Part shown: in pieces, positions 33,363 through 49,771 of the stretch | Position numbering within the stretch: the first letter of the stretch is position 1 | How the letters are laid out: the number at the start of each line of letters is the position of its first letter | Source of the DNA: Massilia solisilvae | GTDB lineage: Bacteria; Pseudomonadota; Gammaproteobacteria; Burkholderiales; Burkholderiaceae_D | Reading direction: 5' to 3' | Assembly (NCBI RefSeq): GCF_024753215.1 | Contig: NZ_JANUGV010000009.1 | Location: 61,759 to 125,758, forward strand | DNA length: 64,000 nucleotides | Translations under genes and position numbers: made by a program | Notes under the pieces: generated by a model | What the model saw: the letters and a program-made list of their open reading frames with translations, nothing else | Databases searched by the model: none | Told to the model about the DNA's origin: nothing

Positions 33363-35243
33363 GTGAAACCACAAATCGAATTTAGACACGTTTTAGGCGA
33401 GTTATCGGTCAATCGGAACGATCCGTGCGAAATACTCCGAGAGTTAATCTCGAACTCGTATGACGCAGGGGCAAAAAACCTCTTCTATGCGCCCCTAGTC
33501 ACCGAGAGCGGTCTCATTTTTGCTGACGATGGCACAGGACTATCAAGCAGCAAAAAGACAAACGGGATCACTCCTTGGGAGGCGTTCTTCTCAATTGGGA
33601 AGTCGACCAAGAAGAAAGGTAGCTCAATCGGCTATAAGTGCCAAGGATCCAAGCTCTGTTTCGCGTGCTCGCGAATTCTCGTCGCGACAAAAATCAATCC
33701 AAAGAAAGACGAATGGTACTATAAGGTCATCGACAACCCACGGGCGAATCTTGACACCAGCTTTAGCATTTTGCCTGAGGCCAAACCGAACAAACTTACC
33801 GAAATCATCGATAAGTTTTTCCCAAGTCTCTCGAACGAGTCGGATTTAGCCATCAAAGGCCTTTATGATTATATTCAGAAATCCGCGCTCGTGACCGGCA
33901 CCGTGGTCCTCATCGATACACTTGACACCGAAAACTTCGGAAAGTATTTCGCCCTGAAAAAGCGGCCAGAAGAGTCTTACGTCTATAACTATATCAGGTT
34001 CTTCAGTCGACACGGTGATGTCAGGAGGCTCGACAAAGCACACGGTTTCACGCAAAACCAGATCACGCAAGTCAGTTCCAAGATCGGTGAAGCATCGCTA
34101 ACGTGCTTCGCCAACAAGAAGGCCTTTCAGATCCCCCACGGATTCCCGTACCTGGAGAAATCGAACGAAGTTGACGTTAAAACGCCAGCTCAAGTTTCCC
34201 GGCTAAGGGACGGCCGATTCTTTAGTAGAGCTGCAAAGTGTTTTCAGGTGGGCGGCGCGACGTATTCGATTATTATGGCCATTGACGGAAATCGACGTGC
34301 GCACGAAGAGTATCTTCATCTGGATAGGAAGGGGAAAGGACGATCCGGCATACGACTGGGCGACCAGCGAGGTCTTTTCATTTCGGTCAACGGCATTAAG
34401 ATTTGCAAATACCTCGAACTTCTGGAATCGATCGACGAGTACCGAGTATTGGCGGACGGTGACAGTTCGACGCACTTTTGCATAATTATAGATGGCGAAT
34501 TCGATCTCGTAACTAACCGCAACTCGCTGAGCAAGAAGGCCTTTGATACCCTACTGGATCCTGAATTCATCAAAGAAGTAAAGAAATTCCTCGACGCGCA
34601 GCGAAAGTCGGATTCTATCTTCGCCGAACTTCTTTCCCGACTCAAAAAAGAAAGTACAGAGAATAAGCTAAACGAGCAGATGGAGATCTTGGAAGCATCC
34701 CGTCAATTGCTTAAGAAAAGGGAGCGCTTCCGCCTAAGCGAGGACTCTAAAGAACATCTTTTCCTTTCACCCATGCCGGGCGAGGAATACCTGGTCGGCG
34801 TGCTCTACGCCACACTTCAAAACCTGCTGCCGCCAGGCTCACCGTTTAGAGAATATTGGAAAAAAATCCTAACGTTTTCGACTCAGGGAATCGATAGCCT
34901 TGGGATTAATGATGAATCGGTCAAGCCGCCCCTTGCGGATAAGAACGTCGTCTCCGTCGAATACAAGTACGACTTCAACAATTCCGGACCTTTTAATCAT
35001 GCCCTCGCCGTAGTTGATTTCATTGTGGCATGGGAGGTTAACCTAGACCCAACAAAACAAATCCGTGACACCTTTACTTGCTTTGGTTCGGTCAGAAAAG
35101 TAACCGGGAATGATTTCGAATGGGAGATCTATGACATTGAAAGTGAAGAAGGGTCGGTATATAGCTCGACGGTCAAAGTTATAAACCTCAAAAAATTGAT
35201 AGAGGCCACTTTCTCCGTCAAGTTCATAGCCGGGACAGTGTAG
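33363..35243 (+). CDS. GHKL-type ATPase, possible anti-phage defence protein
   Basis: A 626-residue protein with an N-terminal GHKL (Hsp90/MutL/histidine kinase-type) ATP-binding fold: ELISNSYDAGAKN (residues 27-39, N box), DDGTGL (55-60, G1), and GKSTKKKGSSIGYKC with GSK (79-97, glycine-rich lid). A middle region follows, with FISVNGIKICKYLE, then a helical segment (about 415-460). The last 120 residues hold VEYKYDF and HALAVVDFIVAWEV, which resembles a nuclease- or NTPase-associated C-terminal domain, though I cannot name it. A GTG at 33363 is chosen because AAGGGA lies six bases upstream; a TTG at 33348 is the alternative. The gene is clearly AT-richer than its neighbours and uses unlike codons, a sign of transfer. 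It sits alone between the two rpoC ends. Confidence 0.7.
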   Translation: MKPQIEFRHVLGELSVNRNDPCEILRELISNSYDAGAKNLFYAPLVTESGLIFADDGTGLSSSKKTNGITPWEAFFSIGKSTKKKGSSIGYKCQGSKLCFACSRILVATKINPKKDEWYYKVIDNPRANLDTSFSILPEAKPNKLTEIIDKFFPSLSNESDLAIKGLYDYIQKSALVTGTVVLIDTLDTENFGKYFALKKRPEESYVYNYIRFFSRHGDVRRLDKAHGFTQNQITQVSSKIGEASLTCFANKKAFQIPHGFPYLEKSNEVDVKTPAQVSRLRDGRFFSRAAKCFQVGGATYSIIMAIDGNRRAHEEYLHLDRKGKGRSGIRLGDQRGLFISVNGIKICKYLELLESIDEYRVLADGDSSTHFCIIIDGEFDLVTNRNSLSKKAFDTLLDPEFIKEVKKFLDAQRKSDSIFAELLSRLKKESTENKLNEQMEILEASRQLLKKRERFRLSEDSKEHLFLSPMPGEEYLVGVLYATLQNLLPPGSPFREYWKKILTFSTQGIDSLGINDESVKPPLADKNVVSVEYKYDFNNSGPFNHALAVVDFIVAWEVNLDPTKQIRDTFTCFGSVRKVTGNDFEWEIYDIESEEGSVYSSTVKVINLKKLIEATFSVKFIAGTV

Positions 35244-35254
35244 TTTGCCGAGCT

Positions 35255-35280
35255 GGAGCTCAGCCATTAGGTTGAGCTCC
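35255..35280 (+). terminator. Hairpin after the GHKL ATPase gene
   Basis: An eight-base perfect stem (GGAGCTCA / TGAGCTCC) with a ten-base loop, 12 bases after the stop codon. No T-run follows, so termination is only possible. Confidence 0.4.
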
Positions 35281-35311
35281 CCCGTCATATCCCGACGTGA
35301 TATCTAAGAAG

Positions 35312-35341
35312 AAAAAACGGCACCCGAGGGGTGCCGTTTTT
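35312..35341 (-). terminator. rpoBC operon terminator
   Basis: Stem CGGCACCC / GGGTGCCG with loop of three bases, flanked by A6 on one side and T5 on the other, so it can end transcription in both directions. It starts 18 bases after the rpoC stop and also faces the GHKL gene. Confidence 0.92.
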
Positions 35342-35358
35342 GCTGAGGCTGACTAAGC

Positions 35359-39609
<4,251 letters not shown>

Positions 39610-39659
39610 TGATCACTCCAGGTGATTGAATTCTTTACTTACTACTTCACCGCTAACCC

Positions 39660-39744
39660 CGTCGCTCCGGCGGAAGCCGGAGCCCATGCTGAGTGTCCGA
39701 AGTAGCTGACTCAGCATGGATCCCGGCCTTCGCCGGGATGACGG
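39660..39744. repeat. Paired palindromic repeat (REPIN-like) between rpoB and rpoC
   Basis: Three nested inverted repeats: GCTCCGGC-GGAA-GCCGGAGC (39664-39683), then CCATGCTGAGT (39684-39694) pairing with ACTCAGCATGG (39709-39719), then ATCCCGGC-CTTC-GCCGGGAT (39720-39739). The outer two are REP units in opposite orientation, so the whole forms one large hairpin within the operon. Similar single units are at 17948 and 46697. Confidence 0.8.
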
Positions 39745-39771
39745 CGCATACGTTAGCGGTACGCGCCGGGC

Positions 39772-43881
<4,110 letters not shown>

Positions 43882-44065
43882 GGACACTCCGTGAGTGACA
43901 GAAAGGATGAGAATTCAGGATTTGCCAGTGCTGGCCTTGCGGCCCACAACCAAGTCCTCAAGTCTCGAACTGCCCGCCAGGTAAATTAGACAACCGTGCT
44001 ACGTACTGCCGGTGACTCTGGTACTTTTGGTACTTCTGCTACTGCTCGGCGGCTGGCTGAACGCA

Positions 44066-44082
44066 TGGGCAGAATCTGCCCA
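44066..44082. repeat. REP-like palindrome, GTGGGC family
   Basis: TGGGCAGA-A-TCTGCCCA followed by CGC, in the rplL-rpoB gap. It is the third copy of the family seen at 4375 and 13378. Confidence 0.65.
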
Positions 44083-44134
44083 CGCTACGCCTGCTGCTGC
44101 CGGCCCTGCCCTTGTTGCGGTAGCAGAGACGACA

Positions 44135-44184
44135 AAAGAGCCAAAGCCGCATACCCCACCTTCACGGCGGGGTTTCGGGCTTTG
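44135..44184 (-). terminator. Hairpin in the rplL-rpoB gap, possible attenuator
   Basis: On the minus strand AAAGCC ... GGCTTT encloses ACCCC ... GGGGT and is followed by CTCTTTT. In other bacteria a partial terminator here lowers rpoBC relative to the ribosomal genes; the same role is inferred. Confidence 0.45.
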
Positions 44185-44227
44185 ACTCCGGCGCAGGGTG
44201 CCGGTTGGCACCCATTGCTTATTTTTA

Positions 44228-44608
44228 TTACTTGAGCTCGGCTTTCGCGCCAGCTTCTTCCAGCTTCTTCTTAGCGGCTTCAGCGTCGGCTTTCGGCAGG
44301 GCTTCCTTGACGGTCTTCGGTGCGCCATCGACCAGGTCTTTGGCTTCTTTCAGGCCCAGGCCGGTGATTTCGCGGACGGCCTTGATGACGCCGACCTTGT
44401 TCGCGCCGACTTCAGCCAGCACGACGTTGAACTCGGTCTGCTCTTCAGCAGCAGCTGCGCCACCAGCAGCGGCGCCGCCAGCTGCCGGAGCTGCCATTGC
44501 AGCGGCCGACACGCCGAATTTCTCTTCGAATGCCTTGACCAGGTCGTTCAGTTCCATGACCGACATTGCGCCAACTGCGTCCAGGAACTCTTCTTTGCTA
44601 ATTGCCAT
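44228..44608 (-). CDS. rplL: 50S ribosomal protein L7/L12
   Basis: A 126-residue stalk protein that recruits elongation and other factor GTPases to the ribosome. The N-terminal dimer domain is MAISKEEFLDAVGAMSVMELNDLVKAFEEKFGV; an Ala/Gly-rich hinge (about 35-57) follows, then the C-terminal domain with EFNVVLAEVGANKVGVIKAVREITGLGLKEAKDLVD. It is downstream of rplJ, its partner in the stalk complex. The length is normal. Confidence 0.98.
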   Translation of the reverse strand: MAISKEEFLDAVGAMSVMELNDLVKAFEEKFGVSAAAMAAPAAGGAAAGGAAAAEEQTEFNVVLAEVGANKVGVIKAVREITGLGLKEAKDLVDGAPKTVKEALPKADAEAAKKKLEEAGAKAELK

Positions 44609-44669
44609 TTGTAACTCCAGATTTTATTGAATGTAGTTCAGATGTGTACTTGAGAAAAAGACGCGAGCC

Positions 44670-45170
44670 TTAAGCGGCTTCGGTTTCGCCTTTTTTCGCT
44701 GCAACCGCAGCCAGAACACGTGCAAAGCCCGACACCGGTGCCTGCATGACGCCCAGCAGCTGGGCGATGAGGACTTCACGGCTCGGGATGCTTGCCAACG
44801 CAGTCACGCCAGCAACGTCAAGTTGCTTGCCTGCGTAGTTACCGGCTTTCAGGACCAGCTTGTCGTTGGTTTTAGCAAAGTCACTGATGACTTTTGCTGC
44901 TGCAACGGCGTCGTCCGAGATCGAGTAGATCAGCGGGCCGGTCATGGCGTCAGCCAGCGGGGCAAACTGCGTACCTTCGACAGCACGGCGCGCCAGGGTG
45001 TTCTTCAGAACACGCAGGTACACGCCTTGGGCACGCGCTTTTGCACGGAGTTGCGTCAAGTGAGACACCTGAATGCCACGGTACTCGGCCACGACGATCG
45101 TTTGCGCAGTTGCTACTTTTGCGGAAACTTCGGCGACGACGGCCTTTTTGTCATTCAGATTAAGACCCAC
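44670..45170 (-). CDS. rplJ: 50S ribosomal protein L10
   Basis: A 166-residue L10, the base of the L7/L12 stalk and, with L12, the usual autoregulator of this operon. It begins MGLNLNDKKAVVAEVSAK when started at the GTG at 45170, which has AAGGAGG six bases upstream. An in-frame TTG at 45176 lies inside that spacing and is rejected. VLKNTLARRAVEGTQF is the rRNA-binding region, and the C-terminal helix after LIAQLLGVMQAPVSGFARVL binds L12 dimers. Confidence 0.97.
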   Translation of the reverse strand: MGLNLNDKKAVVAEVSAKVATAQTIVVAEYRGIQVSHLTQLRAKARAQGVYLRVLKNTLARRAVEGTQFAPLADAMTGPLIYSISDDAVAAAKVISDFAKTNDKLVLKAGNYAGKQLDVAGVTALASIPSREVLIAQLLGVMQAPVSGFARVLAAVAAKKGETEAA

Positions 45171-45176
45171 GGTCAA

Positions 45177-45420
45177 CCTCCTTAAATGATGGATGGCTTG
45201 GCGCCTTCCATCGGTTCGAACACGGCGTCCGAAGTTAAGAAGTCAAACCGACGCGGATGAACTCACGCGGCATGAACTACAAAACTTGTTCGGGTTCGCC
45301 ATCTGCGTTGGGTGGTCTATTAACCTCCTGCCTGCCTGCTGCATTCGGCCCAACGGTCTTTGATAACCTGGCGGGAAATCCCGCCAGCCCAAAGATGCGC
45401 CCCGGCCTTACGGACGGGGA
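45177..45420 (-). promoter_or_regulatory. L10-type ribosomal protein leader
   Basis: The gap between rplA and rplJ is a GC-rich, structured leader on the minus strand: GGCGGGATTTCCCGCC hairpin (about 45370-45388), AAAGACCGTTGGGCC (near 45361-45347), and GGAGGTTAATAGACC (45327-45313). Position and sequence style fit the leader that L10(L12)4 binds to repress rplJL. The match is by pattern, not by a covariance model. Confidence 0.55.
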
Positions 45421-45433
45421 CTTAATTCCTTAC

Positions 45434-46141
45434 TCAGGCAGCGGCGCCGGTCGACAGGGTGGCGTGGTCAACGCGCACGCCAGCGCCCATGGTCGACGAG
45501 ATTGCCACTTTGCGCAGGTACACGCCTTTCGACGTTGCCGGCTTGGCGCGGTTCAGGGCGTCGATCAGGGCAACCAGGTTGCTCTTCAGATCTTCGTCGC
45601 TGAACGACTTGCGGCCGATGGTCGCGTGCACGATACCTGCCTTGTCGGTGCGGTACTGGACCTGACCGGCCTTGGCGTTCTTGACGGCGCCAGCCACGTC
45701 CGGGGTCACGGTGCCAACCTTCGGGTTCGGCATCAGGCCGCGCGGGCCCAGGATCTGGCCCAGGGTACCGACGATACGCATGGTGTCCGGCGAAGCGATC
45801 ACGATGTCGAACGGCATGTCGCCGGCCTTCACGCGCTCTGCCAGGTCTTCCATGCCGACGATGTCGGCGCCGGCGGCTTTCGCCTGCTCGGCTTTTTCGC
45901 CCTGGGCGAACACAGCCACGCGCACGGTCTTGCCGGTACCAGCCGGCAGCACCACGGAACCACGCACCACCTGGTCCGATTTCTTCGGATCCACGCCCAG
46001 TTGCACGGCGACGTCGATCGACTCGTTGAACTTGGCGGTGGCAAACTTCTTGATCAGGGCAACTGCTTCTTCGAAGCCGTGCACTTTGTTGCGGTCAACA
46101 GCGGCCTTCATGGCCTTGACGCGTTTGGACAGCTTAGCCAT
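45434..46141 (-). CDS. rplA: 50S ribosomal protein L1
   Basis: A 235-residue L1, the protein of the mobile E-site stalk and a translational repressor of the rplKA pair. Typical stretches are MAKLSKRVKAMKAAVDRNKV, LGVDPKKSDQVVRGSVVLP, VGTLGQILGPRGLMPNPKVGTV and GVYLRKVAISSTMG. The ATG overlaps the rplK stop (TAATG), so the two are translationally coupled. Confidence 0.98.
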   Translation of the reverse strand: MAKLSKRVKAMKAAVDRNKVHGFEEAVALIKKFATAKFNESIDVAVQLGVDPKKSDQVVRGSVVLPAGTGKTVRVAVFAQGEKAEQAKAAGADIVGMEDLAERVKAGDMPFDIVIASPDTMRIVGTLGQILGPRGLMPNPKVGTVTPDVAGAVKNAKAGQVQYRTDKAGIVHATIGRKSFSDEDLKSNLVALIDALNRAKPATSKGVYLRKVAISSTMGAGVRVDHATLSTGAAA

Positions 46142-46572
46142 TAGATACCCTCCACCGTGATGCCCATCGAACGAGCCGAGCCAGCCACGACGCGCACAGC
46201 AGCGTCCATGTCGGCGGCGGTCAGGTCAGGCTGTTTGAGCTTGGCGATTTCTTCCGCTTGCGCGCGGGTCAGCGAGCCCACCTTGTCGGTGTGCGGCTTG
46301 GCCGAGCCCTTGGTGATGCCAGCGTATTTCTTGATCAGGTAGGTCGCCGGCGGGGTCTTCATCTCGAAGGTGAACGACTTGTCCGCGAAGGCGGTGATCA
46401 CCACCGGAATCGGCATGCCAGGTTCCATGCCCTGGGTCTTGGCGTTGAACGCCTTGCAGAATTCCATGATGTTCAGACCGCGCTGACCCAGCGCCGGGCC
46501 GATCGGGGGGGACGGGTTTGCTTTACCAGCCGGCACTTGCAGCTTGATAAAACCAACGATTTTCTTGGCCAT
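46141..46572 (-). CDS. rplK: 50S ribosomal protein L11
   Basis: A 143-residue L11, which binds the GTPase-associated rRNA region with the stalk base and is needed for RelA activation. The N-terminal domain has KLQVPAGKANPSPPIGPALG; the C-terminal rRNA-binding domain has PPATYLIKKYAGITKGSAKP and the conserved GSARSMGITVEG end. It starts 161 bases after nusG, with a palindromic repeat in the gap. Confidence 0.98.
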   Translation of the reverse strand: MAKKIVGFIKLQVPAGKANPSPPIGPALGQRGLNIMEFCKAFNAKTQGMEPGMPIPVVITAFADKSFTFEMKTPPATYLIKKYAGITKGSAKPHTDKVGSLTRAQAEEIAKLKQPDLTAADMDAAVRVVAGSARSMGITVEGI

Positions 46573-46696
46573 GATGGCTCCTATGTTGGATTTGAGTAGT
46601 AGCGCCCCGCCGTGCTACTGCCTCTCAGGCGGGGCTCCTCTTGTCGGATTCCGCCTGCCTGCTGCGACGCTCCGATTGGCGATAGTAACAACCTGG

Positions 46697-46716
46697 ATCC
46701 CCGCCTTCGCGGGGAT
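46697..46716. repeat. REP-like palindrome in the nusG-rplK gap
   Basis: ATCCCCGC-CTTC-GCGGGGAT, the same design as the right unit of the pair at 39660-39744. It lies inside the essential operon. Confidence 0.75.
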
Positions 46717-46733
46717 GTCATCGGCAATGCCGA

Positions 46734-47375
46734 TTACACTTTTTCGACCTGCCCGAACTCGAGCTCGACAGGGGTGGCGCGACCGAAGATGGTGACCGAG
46801 ACGCGCACTTTCGATTTCTCGTAGTTGACTTCCTCGACGTTGCCGTTGAAGTCGGTGAACGGGCCATCCTTGATGCGGACCTGCTCGCCCACTTCGTACA
46901 GCACCTTGGGCCGGGGCTTCTCGACGCCCTCCTGCACCTGCTGCATGATCTTGTCGATTTCGCGCGCCGGGATCGGGGTCGGCTTGTTGCTCTTGCCGCC
47001 GATGAAGCCGGTGACCTTGGGGGTGTTCTTCACCAGGTGCCAGGTCTCGTCGGTCATGTCCATCTCGACCAGCACGTAGCCAGGGAAGAAGCGGCGCTCG
47101 GACACGGATTTTTGGCCGTTCTTGACTTCGACCACTTCTTCGGTCGGGACCAGGATCTGGCCGAACTGTTCGGTCATGCCGGCGCGGGCGATGCGCTCGT
47201 TCAGCGCGCGCATCACGCTCTTTTCCATGCCGGAATAGACGTGAACGACGTACCAGCGCTTGTTGCTGACCGGGACACTCACAGGAGCGCCCGCCGGCGT
47301 GGCGCCAGCGTCAGATGCCGGAGCGCCGGCCGCCGGGACTTCGCCCGGCACGCTATCTTGCACGTTTTCGCTCAT
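46734..47375 (-). CDS. nusG: Transcription elongation/antitermination factor NusG
   Basis: A 213-residue NusG, which binds RNA polymerase and links it to Rho or the ribosome. The NGN domain begins at KRWYVVHVYSGMEKSVMRAL and includes RRFFPGYVLVEMDM; the KOW domain ends the protein (GEQVRIKDGPFTDFNGNVEE). Before the NGN domain there is an extra Ala/Pro-rich segment of about 38 residues, longer than in E. coli NusG (181 residues). The start is secure because its ATG overlaps the secE stop (TAATG). Confidence 0.97.
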   Translation of the reverse strand: MSENVQDSVPGEVPAAGAPASDAGATPAGAPVSVPVSNKRWYVVHVYSGMEKSVMRALNERIARAGMTEQFGQILVPTEEVVEVKNGQKSVSERRFFPGYVLVEMDMTDETWHLVKNTPKVTGFIGGKSNKPTPIPAREIDKIMQQVQEGVEKPRPKVLYEVGEQVRIKDGPFTDFNGNVEEVNYEKSKVRVSVTIFGRATPVELEFGQVEKV

Positions 47376-47764
47376 TATTGTTTCCAGCCCAGTATGACGT
47401 CGTACAGCGTGAATTCGAGAATCTTATCCGTGCCCCACAGGAAAATCGCCATCACCAGCACGAAGGCAAACACGATGCCAGTGATCTGGGTGGCTTCCTT
47501 GCGGGTCGGCCAAACAACCTTCTTGGTCTCGCGGACCGCTTCCTTGGCAAAGCCCAGGAAGTCGCGGCCGGAGGTGGAGGTCCACAAAAGCAGGACGGCA
47601 AAAGCCAAACCAGCCACGAGGGCGCCTGCGGCGACCAGGGCTGGTTTGTTTTGGCCTTTCAGGTAAAAGAACCCGACGAGCCCTGCAATCGTAGCAACCA
47701 CCGCCAGCACAACCTTCAGCTTGTCGCCCGGGTTGCCGACGGTTTGCACGGATTGATTAGACAT
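47375..47764 (-). CDS. secE: Preprotein translocase subunit SecE
   Basis: A 129-residue SecE of the three-helix type (like E. coli): helices at about residues 17-35, 43-61 and 96-115. The conserved cytoplasmic amphipathic segment RDFLGFAKEAVRETKKVVWPTRKEA clamps SecY. It lies between tRNA-Trp and nusG and overlaps nusG by one base. Confidence 0.96.
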   Translation of the reverse strand: MSNQSVQTVGNPGDKLKVVLAVVATIAGLVGFFYLKGQNKPALVAAGALVAGLAFAVLLLWTSTSGRDFLGFAKEAVRETKKVVWPTRKEATQITGIVFAFVLVMAIFLWGTDKILEFTLYDVILGWKQ

Positions 47765-47799
47765 ACTAGTTTACTTTCGGTGCCCCGCACCAGATTCGG

Positions 47800-47875
47800 T
47801 GGCAGGGGCGGAGGGCATCGAACCCCCAACCTTCGGTTTTGGAGACCGACGCTCTGCCAATTGAGCTACGCCCCT
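47800..47875 (-). tRNA. tRNA-Trp (CCA anticodon)
   Basis: The minus strand reads AGGGGCGTAGCTCAATTGGC at the 5' end, an anticodon loop CTCCAAA (anticodon CCA), a T arm GGGGGTTCGATGCCCTC, and an encoded 3' CCA. It lies between tuf and secE, the common arrangement in betaproteobacteria. Confidence 0.96.
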
Positions 47876-47944
47876 ACGAAAACTTCTCAGTTGAACCGGC
47901 AATTCTACCACCAAGCGCGCGCTTCGTGGCAAGCCTTTGTTGAC

Positions 47945-47972
47945 GAGGCAGGACCGGTTGGAGTCCTGCCTC
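47945..47972 (-). terminator. Hairpin after tuf
   Basis: A perfect ten-base stem (GAGGCAGGAC / GTCCTGCCTC) 17 bases past the tuf stop, before tRNA-Trp. There is no T-run, so it may protect or help process the transcript rather than end it fully. Confidence 0.5.
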
Positions 47973-47988
47973 GGTATTGCAGACCGTC

Positions 47989-49179
47989 TTAGGCGAGGAT
48001 CTTGGCAACCACGCCGGCGCCGACGGTGCGGCCACCTTCGCGGATTGCGAAGCGCAGGCCTTCTTCCATCGCGATCGGAGCGATCAGCTTGACGGTGATC
48101 GACACGTTGTCGCCCGGCATGACCATTTCCTTGTCGGCCGGCAGCTCGATCGAGCCGGTCACGTCAGTGGTACGGAAGTAGAACTGCGGACGGTAGTTGT
48201 TGAAGAACGGGGTGTGACGGCCGCCCTCTTCCTTCGACAGCACGTATACTTCGCCGGTGAAGTTGGTGTGCGGCTTGATCGAACCCGGCTTGGCCAGCAC
48301 TTGGCCACGCTCGACTTCTTCACGCTTGGTGCCGCGCAGCAGCAGGCCGACGTTGTCGCCAGCTTGACCCTGGTCCAGCAGCTTGCGGAACATTTCGACG
48401 CCGGTCACGGTGGTCTTCACGGTGTCCTTGATACCGACGATTTCGATCTCTTCGCCGACTTTGATGATGCCGCGCTCGACACGACCGGTCACCACGGTAC
48501 CGCGGCCCGAGATCGAGAACACGTCTTCCACCGGCATCAGGAAGGTGCCGTCAACAGCACGTTCCGGGGTCGGGATGTAGCTGTCCAGTGCATCGGCCAG
48601 CTTCATGATGGCCTGCTCGCCCAGCTCGCCGGTGTCGCCTTCCAGCGCCATACGTGCCGAACCCTTGATGATCGGCAGGTCGTCGCCCGGGAACTCGTAC
48701 TTCGACAGCAGCTCGCGCACTTCCATTTCGACCAGTTCCAGCAGTTCTGCGTCGTCGACCAGGTCGCACTTGTTCAGGAACACGATGATGTACGGAACAC
48801 CCACCTGGCGAGCCAACAGGATGTGCTCGCGGGTCTGCGGCATCGGGCCGTCAGCAGCGGAGCAGACCAGGATCGCGCCGTCCATCTGGGCGGCACCGGT
48901 GATCATGTTCTTGATGTAGTCAGCGTGGCCCGGGCAGTCAACGTGGGCGTAGTGACGGTTTGCGGTTTCGTACTCGACGTGCGCGGTGTTGATGGTGATG
49001 CCGCGGGCCTTCTCTTCCGGAGCAGCGTCGATCTGGTCGTACGCTTTTGCTTCGCCGCCGAACTTCTTCGACAGAACGGTTGCAATCGCCGCCGTCAGGG
49101 TGGTCTTGCCGTGGTCAACGTGGCCGATGGTGCCGACGTTCACGTGCGGCTTGGTCCGTTCGAATTTTTCCTTTGCCAT
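47989..49179 (-). CDS. tuf: Elongation factor Tu
   Basis: A 396-residue EF-Tu, the GTPase that brings aminoacyl-tRNA to the ribosome. The GTP-binding motifs are GHVDHGKTT (P loop), DCPGHADY (switch II with catalytic His), and NKCD; GSARMAL marks the later G5 loop. Domains 2 and 3 are complete. It lies directly downstream of three tRNA genes, as in E. coli tufB. A second tuf copy is usual in this group but lies outside the window. Confidence 0.98.
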   Translation of the reverse strand: MAKEKFERTKPHVNVGTIGHVDHGKTTLTAAIATVLSKKFGGEAKAYDQIDAAPEEKARGITINTAHVEYETANRHYAHVDCPGHADYIKNMITGAAQMDGAILVCSAADGPMPQTREHILLARQVGVPYIIVFLNKCDLVDDAELLELVEMEVRELLSKYEFPGDDLPIIKGSARMALEGDTGELGEQAIMKLADALDSYIPTPERAVDGTFLMPVEDVFSISGRGTVVTGRVERGIIKVGEEIEIVGIKDTVKTTVTGVEMFRKLLDQGQAGDNVGLLLRGTKREEVERGQVLAKPGSIKPHTNFTGEVYVLSKEEGGRHTPFFNNYRPQFYFRTTDVTGSIELPADKEMVMPGDNVSITVKLIAPIAMEEGLRFAIREGGRTVGAGVVAKILA

Positions 49180-49257
49180 TTTAGACTCCTGATCCTAACG
49201 ATTTTGAAGAAGCCGGGCACGCGCCCTGCCGTCGGTTTTTTGTTACTACTAAAATTC

Positions 49258-49332
<75 letters not shown>

Positions 49333-49359
49333 TTTTATTCTTGCATTGCCTGAATCAAC

Positions 49360-49433
49360 TGGAGCGGGTGAAGGGAATCGAACCCTCGTCGTAAGCTTGG
49401 AAGGCTTCTGCTCTACCATTGAGCTACACCCGC
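49360..49433 (-). tRNA. tRNA-Gly (UCC anticodon)
   Basis: The minus strand begins GCGGGTGTAGCTCAATGGTA; the anticodon loop is CTTCCAA (anticodon TCC) and the 3' CCA is encoded. Middle gene of the tRNA cluster. Confidence 0.96.
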
Positions 49434-49477
49434 GAGGCCAACTCCTGCAACCGCAACTGCAAATTCCGCAATCAACT

Positions 49478-49563
49478 TGGTGGTGGGGGCTGGATTCGAA
49501 CCAGCGTACTCGTAAGAGGGCAGATTTACAGTCTGCTGCCTTTAACCACTCGGCCACCCCACC
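49478..49563 (-). tRNA. tRNA-Tyr (GUA anticodon)
   Basis: An 86-base class II tRNA with a long variable arm. The minus strand begins GGTGGGGTGGCCGAGTGG; the anticodon loop is CTGTAAA (anticodon GTA) and the 3' CCA is encoded. First gene after the promoter of the tRNA-tuf operon. Confidence 0.96.
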
Positions 49564-49578
49564 CGCGAAGAACCGCAG

Positions 49579-49607
49579 AGTATGAAGCAAGCACAAAATG
49601 CTGTCAA
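49579..49607 (-). promoter_or_regulatory. Strong sigma70 promoter of the tRNA-tuf operon
   Basis: On the minus strand TTGACA (49607-49602), a 17-base spacer and CATACT (49584-49579), followed by a GC-rich stretch of the kind that gives stringent control. It lies 16 bases upstream of tRNA-Tyr. The rest of the 208-base gap to the GGDEF-EAL gene shows no other clear site. Confidence 0.8.
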
Positions 49608-49771
49608 CTATTTTCGCCGGTGCTGATCCAACTCAAACAGCTGCTGCGCTTCGGGGCGTGATTGTAACCGCTCGTCCTGCAAGAGTGCAAGGGCTGTTTG
49701 CCCGCGAATTTTTCACGCTTTTTCACGGCCACCGCGGGGTGTAACGATTTAGCAACAATCGGAGGGCGTGG

